DNA of 64,000 bases from Pantoea phytobeneficialis (GTDB taxonomy: Bacteria > Pseudomonadota > Gammaproteobacteria > Enterobacterales > Enterobacteriaceae). Of the stretch, positions 47,548-57,005 are shown in pieces (position 1 is the stretch's first letter; each line of letters starts with the position of its first letter). Below the pieces are notes generated by a model. It ran no database searches. It was not told where the DNA came from and worked only from the letters and a program-made list of their open reading frames with translations. A program made the translations under genes and the position numbers. The stretch is taken from assembly GCF_009728735.1 (NCBI RefSeq), contig NZ_CP024636.1:2309720-2373719 (forward strand), read 5' to 3'.

Positions 47548-48468
47548 TCAGTAGCGAATCTTCGGATCGATAACGGCATACAGCACGTCAACGACCGCGT
47601 TAAACACAATAGTCAGCACACCAACCAGAATGGTCAGGCTCATCACCAGCGAATAGTCACGGTTCAACGCACCATTCACAAACAGCTGACCAATACCCGG
47701 CAGGCCGTAAATCGACTCGATCACCATTGAACCGGTGATGATACCGACGAAAGCCGGTCCCATATAGGAGATGACGGGCAGCAGTGCCGGTTTCAGCGCA
47801 TGACGCAGCACGATACGACGCAGCGGCAGCCCCTTCGCCCGCGCGGTGCGGATAAAGTTGGAGTGCATCACTTCAATCATTGAACCACGCGTGATACGTG
47901 CGATGCTGGCGATATACGCTAACGACAGCGCTACCATCGGCAGCAGCATATATTGCAGTTGCCCACCATTCCAGCCGCCGCCAGGCAGCCAGCGCAGGGT
48001 GATGGCGAAGATCAGCACCAGCAATGGCGCTACCACAAAACTGGGTATCACCACGCCGGTCATGGCGACCCCCATCACCGCGTAATCCCATAAACTGTTC
48101 TGTTTTAACGCGGCTATCACGCCCGCCGCAATGCCCAGCACCATTGCCAGCACAAAGGCGGCAAGCCCGAGCTTGGCTGATACCGGGAAGGCATGTCCCA
48201 CCAGATAGTTAACGCTGTAATCCTTATATTTAAAGGAGGGACCAAAGTCGCCGTGCGCCAACTGGATCAGGTAATCAACGTACTGTTTGCCGATGGGGTC
48301 GTTGAGATGATATTTGGCTTCGATATTGGCCATGACTTCGGGCGCCAGGGTACGCTCACCGGTAAAGGGGCTGCCGGGGGCCAGTCTCATCATAAAGAAG
48401 GAGATGGTGATTAGAACAAAGAGCGTCGGAATCGCTTCAAGAATCCGGCGCAGGATGAATTTTAACAT
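47548..48468 (-). CDS. oppB: Oligopeptide ABC transporter permease OppB
   Basis: A 306-residue permease with six transmembrane segments. The EAA loop is RTARAKGLPLRRIVLRHALKPALLP, and MLKFILRRILEAIPTLF opens the protein. It forms the channel with OppC and follows oppA after a hairpin that probably lowers downstream expression. Confidence 0.98.
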   Translation of the reverse strand: MLKFILRRILEAIPTLFVLITISFFMMRLAPGSPFTGERTLAPEVMANIEAKYHLNDPIGKQYVDYLIQLAHGDFGPSFKYKDYSVNYLVGHAFPVSAKLGLAAFVLAMVLGIAAGVIAALKQNSLWDYAVMGVAMTGVVIPSFVVAPLLVLIFAITLRWLPGGGWNGGQLQYMLLPMVALSLAYIASIARITRGSMIEVMHSNFIRTARAKGLPLRRIVLRHALKPALLPVISYMGPAFVGIITGSMVIESIYGLPGIGQLFVNGALNRDYSLVMSLTILVGVLTIVFNAVVDVLYAVIDPKIRY

Positions 48469-48504
48469 TGCCGTACCTACCAGGCTGTTGCTTCACAAAG
48501 TAAT

Positions 48505-48525
48505 GGGCGGTGCCGCAGCACCGCC
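48505..48525 (-). other. Intercistronic hairpin between oppA and oppB
   Basis: GGCGGTGC-CGCA-GCACCGCC lies between the oppA stop and oppB start, without a T run on the minus strand. It likely protects the oppA transcript end and makes oppA more abundant than oppBCDF. Confidence 0.6.
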
Positions 48526-48548
48526 TCTGTCTGATAGCCTGTGTGCTA

Positions 48549-50189
48549 TTAGTGTTTAATTATATAAAAGTTCTTATCGAGGGTTTTATCCAGCGGATCT
48601 TTGCCGGTGTAACCACCCACATAGGTTTTCACCAGACGCGCGTTCACGTAGTAGTAAACCGGCACGATGGTGCTGTCTTTATCCAGGATCTGCTCGGCTT
48701 TCTGATAATCGGCAGCACGACCTTTGGCGTCAGGCGCTTTAATTGCGTCTTTGATCACCTTGTCAAATTCTGCGCTCTTATAATGCGAGGTGTTACTGCT
48801 GCTGTCAGATACCATGATGTTCAGGAACGACGTTGGTTCGTTATAGTCTGCACACCAGGCGGCACGGGACACATCAAAGTTGCCCTGATGACGGGTATCC
48901 AGGAAGGTTTTCCACTCCTGGTTTTCCAGTTTGATGTTCACGCCAATGTTTTTCTTCCAGATAGATGCCGCTGCGATCGCCAGTTTTTTATGCAGATCGG
49001 AGGTGTTGTACAGCAGGTTAAACGTCAGCGGTTTATCAGCGGTATAACCGGCTTCAGCCAGCAGTTTCTTCGCTTCTGCGTTACGTTTTTCCTGTGACCA
49101 CTTGAACCAGTCTGGCGGCAGAATCTCCATGCCATCGGTGGCTGGCGGGGTGAAGCTGTAGGCTGGCTGCTGGCCCTGTGCCAGAACTTTGTTCACCATG
49201 ATGTCGCGATCAAGGCCGAGTTTCAGCGCAGCACGCACACGCGGGTCAGTGAACGGTGCTTTCTGGTTGTTAATTTCGTAGTAGTAAGTACACAGATACG
49301 GATCTACATGCAGTTCTTTCGGGTTATCACGTTGCAGCTTTTTGAACAGCTCGATCGGCATGTTGTTGTAAGTCATGTCGCTGCCGTTCTCGGAGAAGAA
49401 ACGGTTCACATCACTGACTTCTGAGTTGATCGGCAGGAAAGTGACCTTGTTCAGCACGGTATGTGCGTTGTCCCAATATTCCGGGTTACGTACCAGCGTA
49501 ATACGCTCGTTGATCACATGGTCCTGTAATTTAAAGGCGCCGTTACCCACCCAGTTTTGCGGCTGCGTCCACTGGTCGCCAAATTTTTCAATTGCCGGTT
49601 TGTACACCGGAGACATCACGGAGTTGATCAGCAGTTTGTCGAAATAAGGCACCGGCTCGCTGAGGGTCACTTCCAGCGTATGATCGTCAAGCGCTTTCAC
49701 GCCCAGATCGGTAATCGGTTTTTTACCGGCAATGATGTCATCAACGTTGGCGATGTGACCATATTGCGGATAGCTGGCGTACGGTGACGCGGTTTTGGGA
49801 TCAACCAGACGCTCCCAGCTGTAAACGAAGTCCTGTGCTGTTACCGGCGCGCCATTGGACCATTTGGCATTTTTACGCAGATGGAAAGTCCAGACTTTAA
49901 AGTCTTTATTTTCCCAGCTTTCAGCAACACCCGGAACCGGTTTGCCATCGCTGTCGCTGACCAACAGACCTTCATACAGATCGCGCGCCACGTTGTCTTC
50001 CGGCACACCCTCAATTTTATGCGGGTCCAGAGATTGGACCTCGTCGCCATTACCGCGCACCAGCTCCTGCTTTGCTGCCAATTCAACGCCTGCTGGCACA
50101 TTTGCTGCCAGCGCGGCATTCCCTGCCAGCGCGCCAATCGCCGCAACCACACCTAAGGCGATCAGGCTTTTTTTCGTGATGTTGTTCAT
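48549..50189 (-). CDS. oppA: Periplasmic oligopeptide-binding protein OppA
   Basis: A 546-residue precursor with a signal peptide ending ALAANVPAG. The mature protein shows DEVQSLDPHKIEGVPEDNVARDLYEGL, ARWSNG-like KWSNGAPVTAQDFVYSW and the peptide-binding RAAWCADYNEPTSFLN, all typical of OppA. It binds peptides of two to five residues and delivers them to OppBCDF. A second, related binding protein lies immediately upstream. Confidence 0.97.
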   Translation of the reverse strand: MNNITKKSLIALGVVAAIGALAGNAALAANVPAGVELAAKQELVRGNGDEVQSLDPHKIEGVPEDNVARDLYEGLLVSDSDGKPVPGVAESWENKDFKVWTFHLRKNAKWSNGAPVTAQDFVYSWERLVDPKTASPYASYPQYGHIANVDDIIAGKKPITDLGVKALDDHTLEVTLSEPVPYFDKLLINSVMSPVYKPAIEKFGDQWTQPQNWVGNGAFKLQDHVINERITLVRNPEYWDNAHTVLNKVTFLPINSEVSDVNRFFSENGSDMTYNNMPIELFKKLQRDNPKELHVDPYLCTYYYEINNQKAPFTDPRVRAALKLGLDRDIMVNKVLAQGQQPAYSFTPPATDGMEILPPDWFKWSQEKRNAEAKKLLAEAGYTADKPLTFNLLYNTSDLHKKLAIAAASIWKKNIGVNIKLENQEWKTFLDTRHQGNFDVSRAAWCADYNEPTSFLNIMVSDSSSNTSHYKSAEFDKVIKDAIKAPDAKGRAADYQKAEQILDKDSTIVPVYYYVNARLVKTYVGGYTGKDPLDKTLDKNFYIIKH

Positions 50190-50351
50190 TATTACGCTCC
50201 AGTTTTATTATCGTCACCGGGAAGTTAACACCGCCCGGCGTACCCCGTATCCGGGAGATCTCCGCCCTGTCTGGTCAGAGATCGCAATCACCTTTTCAGG
50301 TGTTGCCACGGTAACGTGCCGCCCGACTGTAGCGCCGGATCAGCCCATTAC

Positions 50352-51986
50352 TCAATGTTTCTTTATGTAATAGTATTTCAGATTGATGAGATCCTGCGGG
50401 TCCTGGCCGGTAAAGCCCCCCACCCAAGGTTTCACCAGTCGCACGCTGACACGGTAATAGACCGGAATGATCGCCGAGTCTTTATCCAGTTGCGTCTCAG
50501 CCTGTTGATAAAGCGCCGCACGCGCTGCCGCATCCGGCACCGTGAGGGTTTTATTCATCAACTGGTCAAAAACCGGGCTGCTGTAAAACGCGGTGTTAAT
50601 TGAAGCACCAGTCAGCAACATATTCAGAAAGGTCGATGGTTCGTTGTAATCAGCGCACCAGGTCGCGCGCACCACGTCGTATTGCGCCTGATGACGTGTT
50701 TCGAGTAGCGTTTTCCACTCCTGATTCTGTAGCGTCACCACCGCACCAAGGTTTTTCTGCCACATAGAAGCCGCAGCAATCGCCTGTTTTTTATTTTGCT
50801 CGGAGGTGTTGTACAACAGCGTGAAACGCAGCGGGTGCTGATCATTAAAGCCGGCTTCAGCCAACAGCTTTTTGGCTGCGGCATTCCGTTCCGCCTGCGT
50901 CTGCTTAAACCAGGCGGGCGGGGAAAGCGTGATGCCATCGGTAAACGGCGGCGTCAGGCTATACGCGGGAATTTGCCCCTGCCCCATTACTTTCTGCGCG
51001 ATGATGTCACGATCCAGCGTCAGCTTCAGCGCAGTACGCACCCGTGCATCGGTAAACGGTGCTTTCTTGTTATTGATTTCGTAATAGAAGGTGCACAGTA
51101 GCGGGCTGACTTTGACCTCATCACCCAGGTCCTGCTGCAATTTATGGAACATATCGGGCGGCACAACGCTGTTGGTCATGTCCGTGCCGCCGCTGCGATA
51201 GCGATTAACGTCGCTGTTTTCCGACGACAAGGGCAGATAAACACCCTCTTCAATCACCGTGTGGGCGTTGTCCCAGTACAGTGGATTACGCTTTACCACG
51301 ATTTTTTCATTCACCACCCACTGGCTCAGGGTATAAGGACCATTACTGACGTAGTGTTCAGGCTGAGTCCATTGTTCGCCCCACTGCTCCACCGCCGGAC
51401 GATAAACCGGCTTCATCGCAGTGTTGGCGACCATTGAAAGGAAATAGGGAACCGGTTCAGAGAGCGTAACCTGGAAATGACGGGCATCCAGTGCTTTGAC
51501 GCCCAGCGCTGTAGGTTTGGCTTTCCCCGACATCACCGCATCAATATTCTCCACATGCGCCGCCTGTAAATAGCTGGCATAGGGGGAAGCGGTTTTGGGA
51601 TCAGCCAGACGCTGCCAACTGTAGACAAAATCCTGCGCCGTTACGGGTTCACCGTTGCTCCAGCGCGCGTTATCACGCAGGGTAAAGGTCCAGACGCGTC
51701 CCTGATCGTTCTGCCACTTTTCCGCGACGCCGGGCACAATCTTCCCGTTGTTGTCAGTGTTGACCAGACCATCAAGCAGGCTTTGGATCACATTGGATTC
51801 CGGTACGCCTTCGATTTTTTGCGGATCAAGGGACGCCACTTCGCTGCCATTATTAATCACAATGCGCTGGGTGTCGGATAATTGTGTCCCCACAGGAATC
51901 TCAGCCGCCTGGCTTTGGCTAAACAAACCCCACAGGCAAAAGGCGAGAGGTGAAAACGCCGTGACCTTCGCTACCTTCCATTTCAT
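50352..51986 (-). CDS. Second OppA-like peptide-binding protein (oppA paralogue)
   Basis: A 544-residue precursor with a signal peptide ending SQAAE. It is clearly an OppA paralogue: NGSEVASLDPQKIEGVPESN, ARWSNGEPVTAQDFVYSWQRL, LLYNTSEQNKKQAIAAASMW and RATWCADYNEPSTFLNML, and ends VKPWVGGFTGQDPQDLINLKYYYIKKH. The CADYNEP stretch is OppA-type rather than MppA-type (MppA has VGDYNEP). It lies 162 bases upstream of oppA in the same direction and so is a tandem duplicate. The ATG at 51986 was used; a TTG precedes it. Confidence 0.93.
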   Translation of the reverse strand: MKWKVAKVTAFSPLAFCLWGLFSQSQAAEIPVGTQLSDTQRIVINNGSEVASLDPQKIEGVPESNVIQSLLDGLVNTDNNGKIVPGVAEKWQNDQGRVWTFTLRDNARWSNGEPVTAQDFVYSWQRLADPKTASPYASYLQAAHVENIDAVMSGKAKPTALGVKALDARHFQVTLSEPVPYFLSMVANTAMKPVYRPAVEQWGEQWTQPEHYVSNGPYTLSQWVVNEKIVVKRNPLYWDNAHTVIEEGVYLPLSSENSDVNRYRSGGTDMTNSVVPPDMFHKLQQDLGDEVKVSPLLCTFYYEINNKKAPFTDARVRTALKLTLDRDIIAQKVMGQGQIPAYSLTPPFTDGITLSPPAWFKQTQAERNAAAKKLLAEAGFNDQHPLRFTLLYNTSEQNKKQAIAAASMWQKNLGAVVTLQNQEWKTLLETRHQAQYDVVRATWCADYNEPSTFLNMLLTGASINTAFYSSPVFDQLMNKTLTVPDAAARAALYQQAETQLDKDSAIIPVYYRVSVRLVKPWVGGFTGQDPQDLINLKYYYIKKH

Positions 51987-52379
51987 CAACAGAAATCAAC
52001 CCTAAACATAAACCTGATAGCGTGTAAGCAAGAACCGTACACATTTTTGACTATCAGATAAAAAAATTGTGATGGTCCGAAAATTATCAGAACAAATACC
52101 CGCACGCCAAAGCTAAACCGCAAAAATGTTAGCTAATTCTCTTTTATCACGTCCTGGTGAGAAGGAAAAGTGTTAATTCTTAACCAGAATTATCACATAA
52201 TTCATTGATTTTAATTTATTTATATCAATTTTTGCTGACATTATGCGCATGCGCGACTGGCTTATATCTTAAATGCGTTATATGCCATTAGTTAGCATTC
52301 CAATGGCATATAAATTCACTAAAATAACCACATACAGAGGTTTTATTTATATCATTGGCAATTATGCCAGATATGATGC

Positions 52380-52395
52380 TGTGATAATTATCACA
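52380..52395 (-). promoter_or_regulatory. CRP-type site upstream of the opp operon
   Basis: TGTGA-TAATTA-TCACA is a perfect match to the CRP half sites with the right six-base spacer. It is 394 bases before the second oppA start, so it would serve a distal promoter; FNR does not fit. Confidence 0.6.
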
Positions 52396-52487
52396 ATAAA
52401 AAACGAGAATCACACAAGGGAAGGAGACGGCAGTAGCAAAATTGATATCAGCACTGCGCTGTTAAGCACGATGAATAAAAGCACTTA

Positions 52488-52519
52488 AATGGTGCAATAT
52501 TTTACCTGATTGCACCATT
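52488..52519 (-). terminator. Hairpin downstream of ychE
   Basis: AATGGTGCAAT and ATTGCACCATT pair over 11 bases with a ten-base loop, 43 bases past the ychE stop. On the minus strand TAAGTGCTTTTATTC follows, so it may terminate ychE. Confidence 0.5.
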
Positions 52520-52561
52520 CAGGATCATCCATTGATGACGTGAGAAAAATTAAGCCAATTT

Positions 52562-53209
52562 TTAACTTAATAAACCAGGGAAAATGGCTTTTAGTCCGGT
52601 GACTACAAATTCAATTCCTAACGCCATCAACAGCAAACCCATAATACGGGTAATAACGTTGATTCCGGTCTGGCCAAGTACGCGAACCATTAACGGTGCC
52701 GCTCGAAACAACAGCCAACAGCAAAAGGCGAATATGGCAATAGCGACGGTGAATCCCAGCAGATTTTGCCAGTTGTGATACCGGGTACTCCAGACGATGG
52801 TGGAACTGATGGCGCCGGGACCGGCCATCAGCGGCAATGCCAGAGGCACCACACCAATGCTTTCGCGAATCGCGGTTTCTGATTTCTCCTGCTTGTTCTG
52901 CTTATCCTCACCCAACTTACCGCTGATCATCGACATGGCAATGGTCACCACCAGGATGCCACCAGCAATGCGGAAGGAATCAATGGAGATGCCGAACAGA
53001 TGCAAAATCGCATCACCAAGAAACAGCGAGGTCCACAGGATGATCGCCACTGCAAGGTTAGCCGTAAGATTGGTTTTATTGCGCTCCGCAGCCCCCTGGT
53101 AGCTGGTCATGCTGATAAACACCGGAATGATGCCCACCGGGTTCACCAGGGCGAACAAACCGACAAAAAACTTAATATAGCCGGATAGATCAAGTAGCAC
53201 GGGGGTCAC
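52562..53209 (-). CDS. ychE: YchE, MarC-family inner-membrane protein
   Basis: A 215-residue protein with six transmembrane segments, the same length as E. coli YchE. Distinctive text is FFVGLFALVNPVGIIPVFISM, SMISGKLGEDKQNKQEKSE and VVPLALPLMAGPGAISSTIVW. The start is GTG, with GGAG six bases upstream. MarC-family proteins have no proven substrate. Its place between adhE and oppA is conserved. Confidence 0.96.
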   Translation of the reverse strand: MTPVLLDLSGYIKFFVGLFALVNPVGIIPVFISMTSYQGAAERNKTNLTANLAVAIILWTSLFLGDAILHLFGISIDSFRIAGGILVVTIAMSMISGKLGEDKQNKQEKSETAIRESIGVVPLALPLMAGPGAISSTIVWSTRYHNWQNLLGFTVAIAIFAFCCWLLFRAAPLMVRVLGQTGINVITRIMGLLLMALGIEFVVTGLKAIFPGLLS

Positions 53210-53645
53210 AGTCAGCTCCAGAAATGGTCACAGTGAAAATCGCGCTTAATGTAGTGCAAAAGCCGGGAGAAAAACCAGTGGTTTAAGCAGAAAACTATGC
53301 TGCTTTTTTACCTTTAATCCAGTGCATCTGACTGGCGTTAATGGTGAGTTACCACTTTGCTGCTGAGCAGTCGTCATTTTGTGGCGCCCGCGATTACTTT
53401 ACTTGCGAAAGTGGGTGCTGAAAGGTGTCAGCTTGGGGCAAAATTGATCTGCATCATAATTCTCCTACCTCATCGGGGGTAATCTTACCCCATCGAAACA
53501 GAATCCTGAGGCTTTAGTATCCAGACCGGAAAACCTTTTTAGTAAGCAACTGCGAGTTCCCTCGCTTCTCCTGACCAGTGCACGACTATACTTCTGGATC
53601 CAGGCTTGTTTACTAAAAAAGTTTAACTTCCTTCAGGAGAACACC
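53210..53645 (+). other. adhE upstream region
   Basis: 436 bases between divergent ychE and adhE. E. coli adhE has a long 5' leader with several promoters here. An FNR-like site lies at 53444-53457. The ribosome site CAGGAG stands seven bases before the adhE ATG. No reading frame was found. Confidence 0.5.
53444..53457 (+). promoter_or_regulatory. FNR-like site upstream of adhE
   Basis: TTGAT-CTGC-ATCAT matches the FNR box at nine of ten positions. It is 189 bases before the adhE start. Anaerobic control of adhE in E. coli involves NADH/NAD balance, Cra, Fis and NarL, with FNR indirect, so this is tentative. Confidence 0.4.
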
Positions 53646-56333
53646 ATGGCCGTAACTAATGTCGCCGAACTTAATGCACTGGTAGAACGTGTTAAAAAGG
53701 CACAGCGTGAATACGCCAACTTTAGTCAGGAACAAGTTGATGCAATCTTCCGTGCTGCCGCGCTCGCTGCTGCTGATGCACGTATCCCTCTGGCTAAGAT
53801 GGCCGTTGCCGAATCCGGCATGGGCATCATTGAAGATAAAGTAATCAAAAACCACTTTGCTTCCGAATATATCTACAACGCTTATAAAGATGAAAAAACC
53901 TGTGGTGTGCTCGAAACTGATGACACTTTCGGGACTATCACCATCGCTGAACCTATCGGCCTGATTTGCGGTATTGTTCCAACCACCAACCCGACCTCTA
54001 CCGCCATCTTCAAAGCACTGATTAGCCTGAAAACACGTAACGGTATTATCTTCTCACCACATCCGCGTGCTAAGGATGCCACCAACAAAGCCGCAGATAT
54101 CGTGTTGCAGGCAGCTATCGCCGCAGGCGCACCGAAAGACATTATCGGCTGGATCGATGCCCCGTCTGTTGAGCTGTCAAATCAGCTGATGCATCACCCG
54201 GATATCAACCTGATCCTGGCAACCGGTGGACCGGGCATGGTGAAAGCCGCTTACAGCTCAGGTAAACCTGCCATTGGTGTGGGTGCCGGTAATACCCCGG
54301 TAGTGGTGGACGAAACAGCGGATATTAAACGTGCTGTTGCTTCCATACTGATGTCCAAAACCTTTGATAACGGTGTGATCTGTGCTTCTGAACAGTCAGT
54401 GATTGTCGTTGACTCCGTTTATGAAGCAGTGCGTGAGCGTTTTGCCACCCACGGCGGCTATCTGTTGCAGGGTAAAGAGCTGAAAGCCGTTCAGGATATC
54501 ATCCTGAAAAATGGCGCACTGAATGCCGCCATTGTTGGACAGCCAGCGCCTAAAATTGCGGAAATGGCCGGTATCACCGTCCCGGCTAACACCAAAATCC
54601 TGATTGGTGAAGTAAAACTGGTTGATGAATCAGAACCTTTCGCGCATGAAAAATTGTCCCCGACTCTGGCGATGTATCGTGCCAAAGATTTCGAAGACGC
54701 GGTGGGTAAAGCGGAAAAACTGGTTGCTATGGGCGGTATCGGCCACACCTCCTGTCTCTATACCGACCAGGATAACCAGGGTGAGCGCGTACACTACTTC
54801 GGCGACAAGATGAAAACGGCGCGTATTCTGATCAATACCCCGGCCTCACAGGGTGGTATCGGTGACCTGTATAACTTCAAACTGGCTCCGTCACTCACGC
54901 TCGGTTGCGGTTCATGGGGCGGTAACTCCATTTCTGAAAACGTGGGACCCAAACATCTCATCAACAAGAAAACCGTGGCCAAGCGAGCTGAAAATATGTT
55001 GTGGCATAAACTTCCGAAGTCCATCTACTTCCGTCGTGGTTCTCTGCCAATTGCACTCGAAGAAGTGGCAACGGATGGGGCCAAACGCGCCTTCATCGTT
55101 ACTGACCGTTTCCTGTTCAACAATGGCTATGCTGACCAGGTCACCCGCGTGCTGAAATCACACGGTATCGAGACTGAAGTGTTCTTCGAAGTCGAAGCTG
55201 ACCCAACGCTCAGCATTGTGCGCAAAGGCGCTGAGCAGATGAACAGCTTTAAACCTGACGTGATTATCGCCCTGGGTGGTGGTTCACCGATGGATGCGGC
55301 AAAAATCATGTGGGTGATGTATGAACATCCGGAAACCCATTTTGAAGAACTGGCCCTGCGCTTTATGGACATCCGTAAACGTATCTACAAATTCCCGAAA
55401 ATGGGTGTGAAAGCACGCATGATCGCCATCACCACCACTTCCGGTACCGGTTCTGAAGTAACGCCGTTTGCTGTGGTAACGGATGACGCGACCGGTCAGA
55501 AATACCCACTGGCTGACTATGCGCTGACTCCGGATATGGCAATTGTCGATGCGAACCTGGTGATGGATATGCCGCGTTCACTCTGCGCCTTCGGTGGCCT
55601 GGATGCGGTAACCCATTCGCTGGAAGCCTACGTTTCCGTCCTTGCCAATGAATACTCTGACGGCCAGGCGCTCCAGGCACTGAAACTGCTGAAAGAGAAT
55701 CTGCCAGCCAGTTATAAAGAAGGTGCGAAAAACCCGGTAGCGCGTGAGCGTGTGCACAATGCGGCCACCATCGCCGGTATCGCGTTTGCTAACGCCTTCC
55801 TTGGTGTATGTCACTCAATGGCCCACAAACTGGGTTCTGAGTTCCATATTCCACATGGTCTGGCGAACGCCCTGCTGATTTGTAACGTCATTCGCTACAA
55901 CGCCAATGACAACCCAACCAAGCAGACCGCCTTCAGCCAGTATGACCGCCCGCAGGCACGTCGTCGTTACGCTGAAATCGCTGATCATCTGGGTCTGAGT
56001 GCCGATGGCGACCGTACCGCGCAGAAAATTGAGAAATTGCTGGCGTGGCTGGAAGAGATGAAAACCCAGTTGGGTATTCCGACCTCAATTCGTGAAGCCG
56101 GGGTACAGGAAGCCGATTTCCTCGCGAAAGTGGATAAGCTGGCTGACGATGCCTTCGATGACCAGTGTACCGGTGCGAACCCGCGTTATCCGCTGATTGC
56201 TGAGCTGAAACAAATCATGCTGGATACCTTCTACGGCCGTGAGTTTGTCGAAGCGACAGCCGAAGTGGCGGAAGCCGTTGACTTACAACCGGTGAAAGTG
56301 GTGAAAGCAGAGAAAAAAACCAAAAAAGCCTGA
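53646..56333 (+). CDS. adhE: Bifunctional acetaldehyde-CoA/alcohol dehydrogenase
   Basis: An 895-residue fusion enzyme that forms spirosome filaments. The N-terminal aldehyde dehydrogenase part (about 1-440) has the catalytic Cys in DNGVICASEQSVIV and GAGNTPVVVDE. The C-terminal iron alcohol dehydrogenase part (about 450-870) has GGGSPMDAAK and the iron-binding LDAVTHSLEAYVS and FLGVCHSMAHKLGSEFHIPHG. It reduces acetyl-CoA to ethanol in fermentation. Close to E. coli AdhE (891). Confidence 0.98.
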   Translation: MAVTNVAELNALVERVKKAQREYANFSQEQVDAIFRAAALAAADARIPLAKMAVAESGMGIIEDKVIKNHFASEYIYNAYKDEKTCGVLETDDTFGTITIAEPIGLICGIVPTTNPTSTAIFKALISLKTRNGIIFSPHPRAKDATNKAADIVLQAAIAAGAPKDIIGWIDAPSVELSNQLMHHPDINLILATGGPGMVKAAYSSGKPAIGVGAGNTPVVVDETADIKRAVASILMSKTFDNGVICASEQSVIVVDSVYEAVRERFATHGGYLLQGKELKAVQDIILKNGALNAAIVGQPAPKIAEMAGITVPANTKILIGEVKLVDESEPFAHEKLSPTLAMYRAKDFEDAVGKAEKLVAMGGIGHTSCLYTDQDNQGERVHYFGDKMKTARILINTPASQGGIGDLYNFKLAPSLTLGCGSWGGNSISENVGPKHLINKKTVAKRAENMLWHKLPKSIYFRRGSLPIALEEVATDGAKRAFIVTDRFLFNNGYADQVTRVLKSHGIETEVFFEVEADPTLSIVRKGAEQMNSFKPDVIIALGGGSPMDAAKIMWVMYEHPETHFEELALRFMDIRKRIYKFPKMGVKARMIAITTTSGTGSEVTPFAVVTDDATGQKYPLADYALTPDMAIVDANLVMDMPRSLCAFGGLDAVTHSLEAYVSVLANEYSDGQALQALKLLKENLPASYKEGAKNPVARERVHNAATIAGIAFANAFLGVCHSMAHKLGSEFHIPHGLANALLICNVIRYNANDNPTKQTAFSQYDRPQARRRYAEIADHLGLSADGDRTAQKIEKLLAWLEEMKTQLGIPTSIREAGVQEADFLAKVDKLADDAFDDQCTGANPRYPLIAELKQIMLDTFYGREFVEATAEVAEAVDLQPVKVVKAEKKTKKA

Positions 56334-56344
56334 GTTTGAATAAT

Positions 56345-56372
56345 AAAAAAACCCGCCTCGGCGGGTTTTTTT
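56345..56372. terminator. Bidirectional terminator between adhE and tdk
   Basis: AACCCGCC-TC-GGCGGGTT is flanked by an A run on the left and a T run on the right, serving both convergent genes. Confidence 0.92.
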
Positions 56373-56384
56373 ATGTATGCAATT

Positions 56385-57005
56385 TTATAATTCGGGCTGG
56401 CGATTACCGTATATGGCTTTTAATGATCCTTCATCAATCGCCTGTTTATAATGTTTACGGCAGACAGATATATATCGCTCATTTCCACCGATCACCACCT
56501 GCTCACCTTCACTAAAAGGCTTACCGCTGGCGTCGAGGCGTAAAACCATGCTGGCTTTACGTCCACAATGGCAGATGGTTTTCAGCTCAACCAACTTATC
56601 AGCCCATGCCAACAGATATTGGCTACCGACAAATAATTCGCCACGGAAATCGGTGCGTAATCCATAGCACAGCACCGGAATATCCATATTGTCGACCACA
56701 TCCGACAACGCCCTGACCTGCTCGCGCGTCAGAAACTGGCTTTCGTCGACCAATACACAATGAAGCGGTTGACGGGCATGTTCTGCGGCTATTTCCACAT
56801 CGAGTTGAGTTTCTGCATTATATAAGCAGGCAGGTGATGACAGACCGATACGTGAACTTACCTTGCCCGCACCAAAGCGATCGTCAATTTCAGCGGTATA
56901 GACCAGGGTGCGCATACCACGCTCCTGATAATTATAGGATGACTGTAGCAGCGCCGTTGATTTGCCCGCGTTCATCGCTGAGTAATAAAAATAGAGTTGA
57001 GCCAT
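56385..57005 (-). CDS. tdk: Thymidine kinase
   Basis: A 206-residue type II thymidine kinase. The P-loop is [20 protein letters not shown], the Walker B stretch is [11 protein letters not shown], and the zinc Cys are in [10 protein letters not shown] and [11 protein letters not shown]. It salvages thymidine to dTMP. E. coli Tdk has 205 residues. It diverges from hns. Confidence 0.98.
   Translation of the reverse strand: MAQLYFYYSAMNAGKSTALLQSSYNYQERGMRTLVYTAEIDDRFGAGKVSSRIGLSSPACLYNAETQLDVEIAAEHARQPLHCVLVDESQFLTREQVRALSDVVDNMDIPVLCYGLRTDFRGELFVGSQYLLAWADKLVELKTICHCGRKASMVLRLDASGKPFSEGEQVVIGGNERYISVCRKHYKQAIDEGSLKAIYGNRQPEL

Larger units (their letters stand above)
51987..52561. other. A+T-rich interval between the second oppA gene and ychE
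   Basis: About 575 bases, A+T-rich. It holds a perfect CRP-type palindrome (52380-52395), a small inverted repeat GAATTA-TCACA-TAATTC (52187-52203) and a hairpin near ychE (52488-52519). A 71-codon frame at 52273-52488 has no ribosome site and unconvincing composition. Promoters of the opp operon should be here. Confidence 0.6.

Noticed and set aside
50352-51986. Second OppA-like protein as MppA (murein tripeptide-binding protein)
   Set aside because: It has the OppA-type CADYNEP stretch and an OppA-like C-terminal end rather than the MppA forms.
52273-52488. 71-codon frame in the opp-ychE interval
   Set aside because: No ribosome site, low-complexity A+T-driven composition, and it overlaps the CRP-type palindrome.
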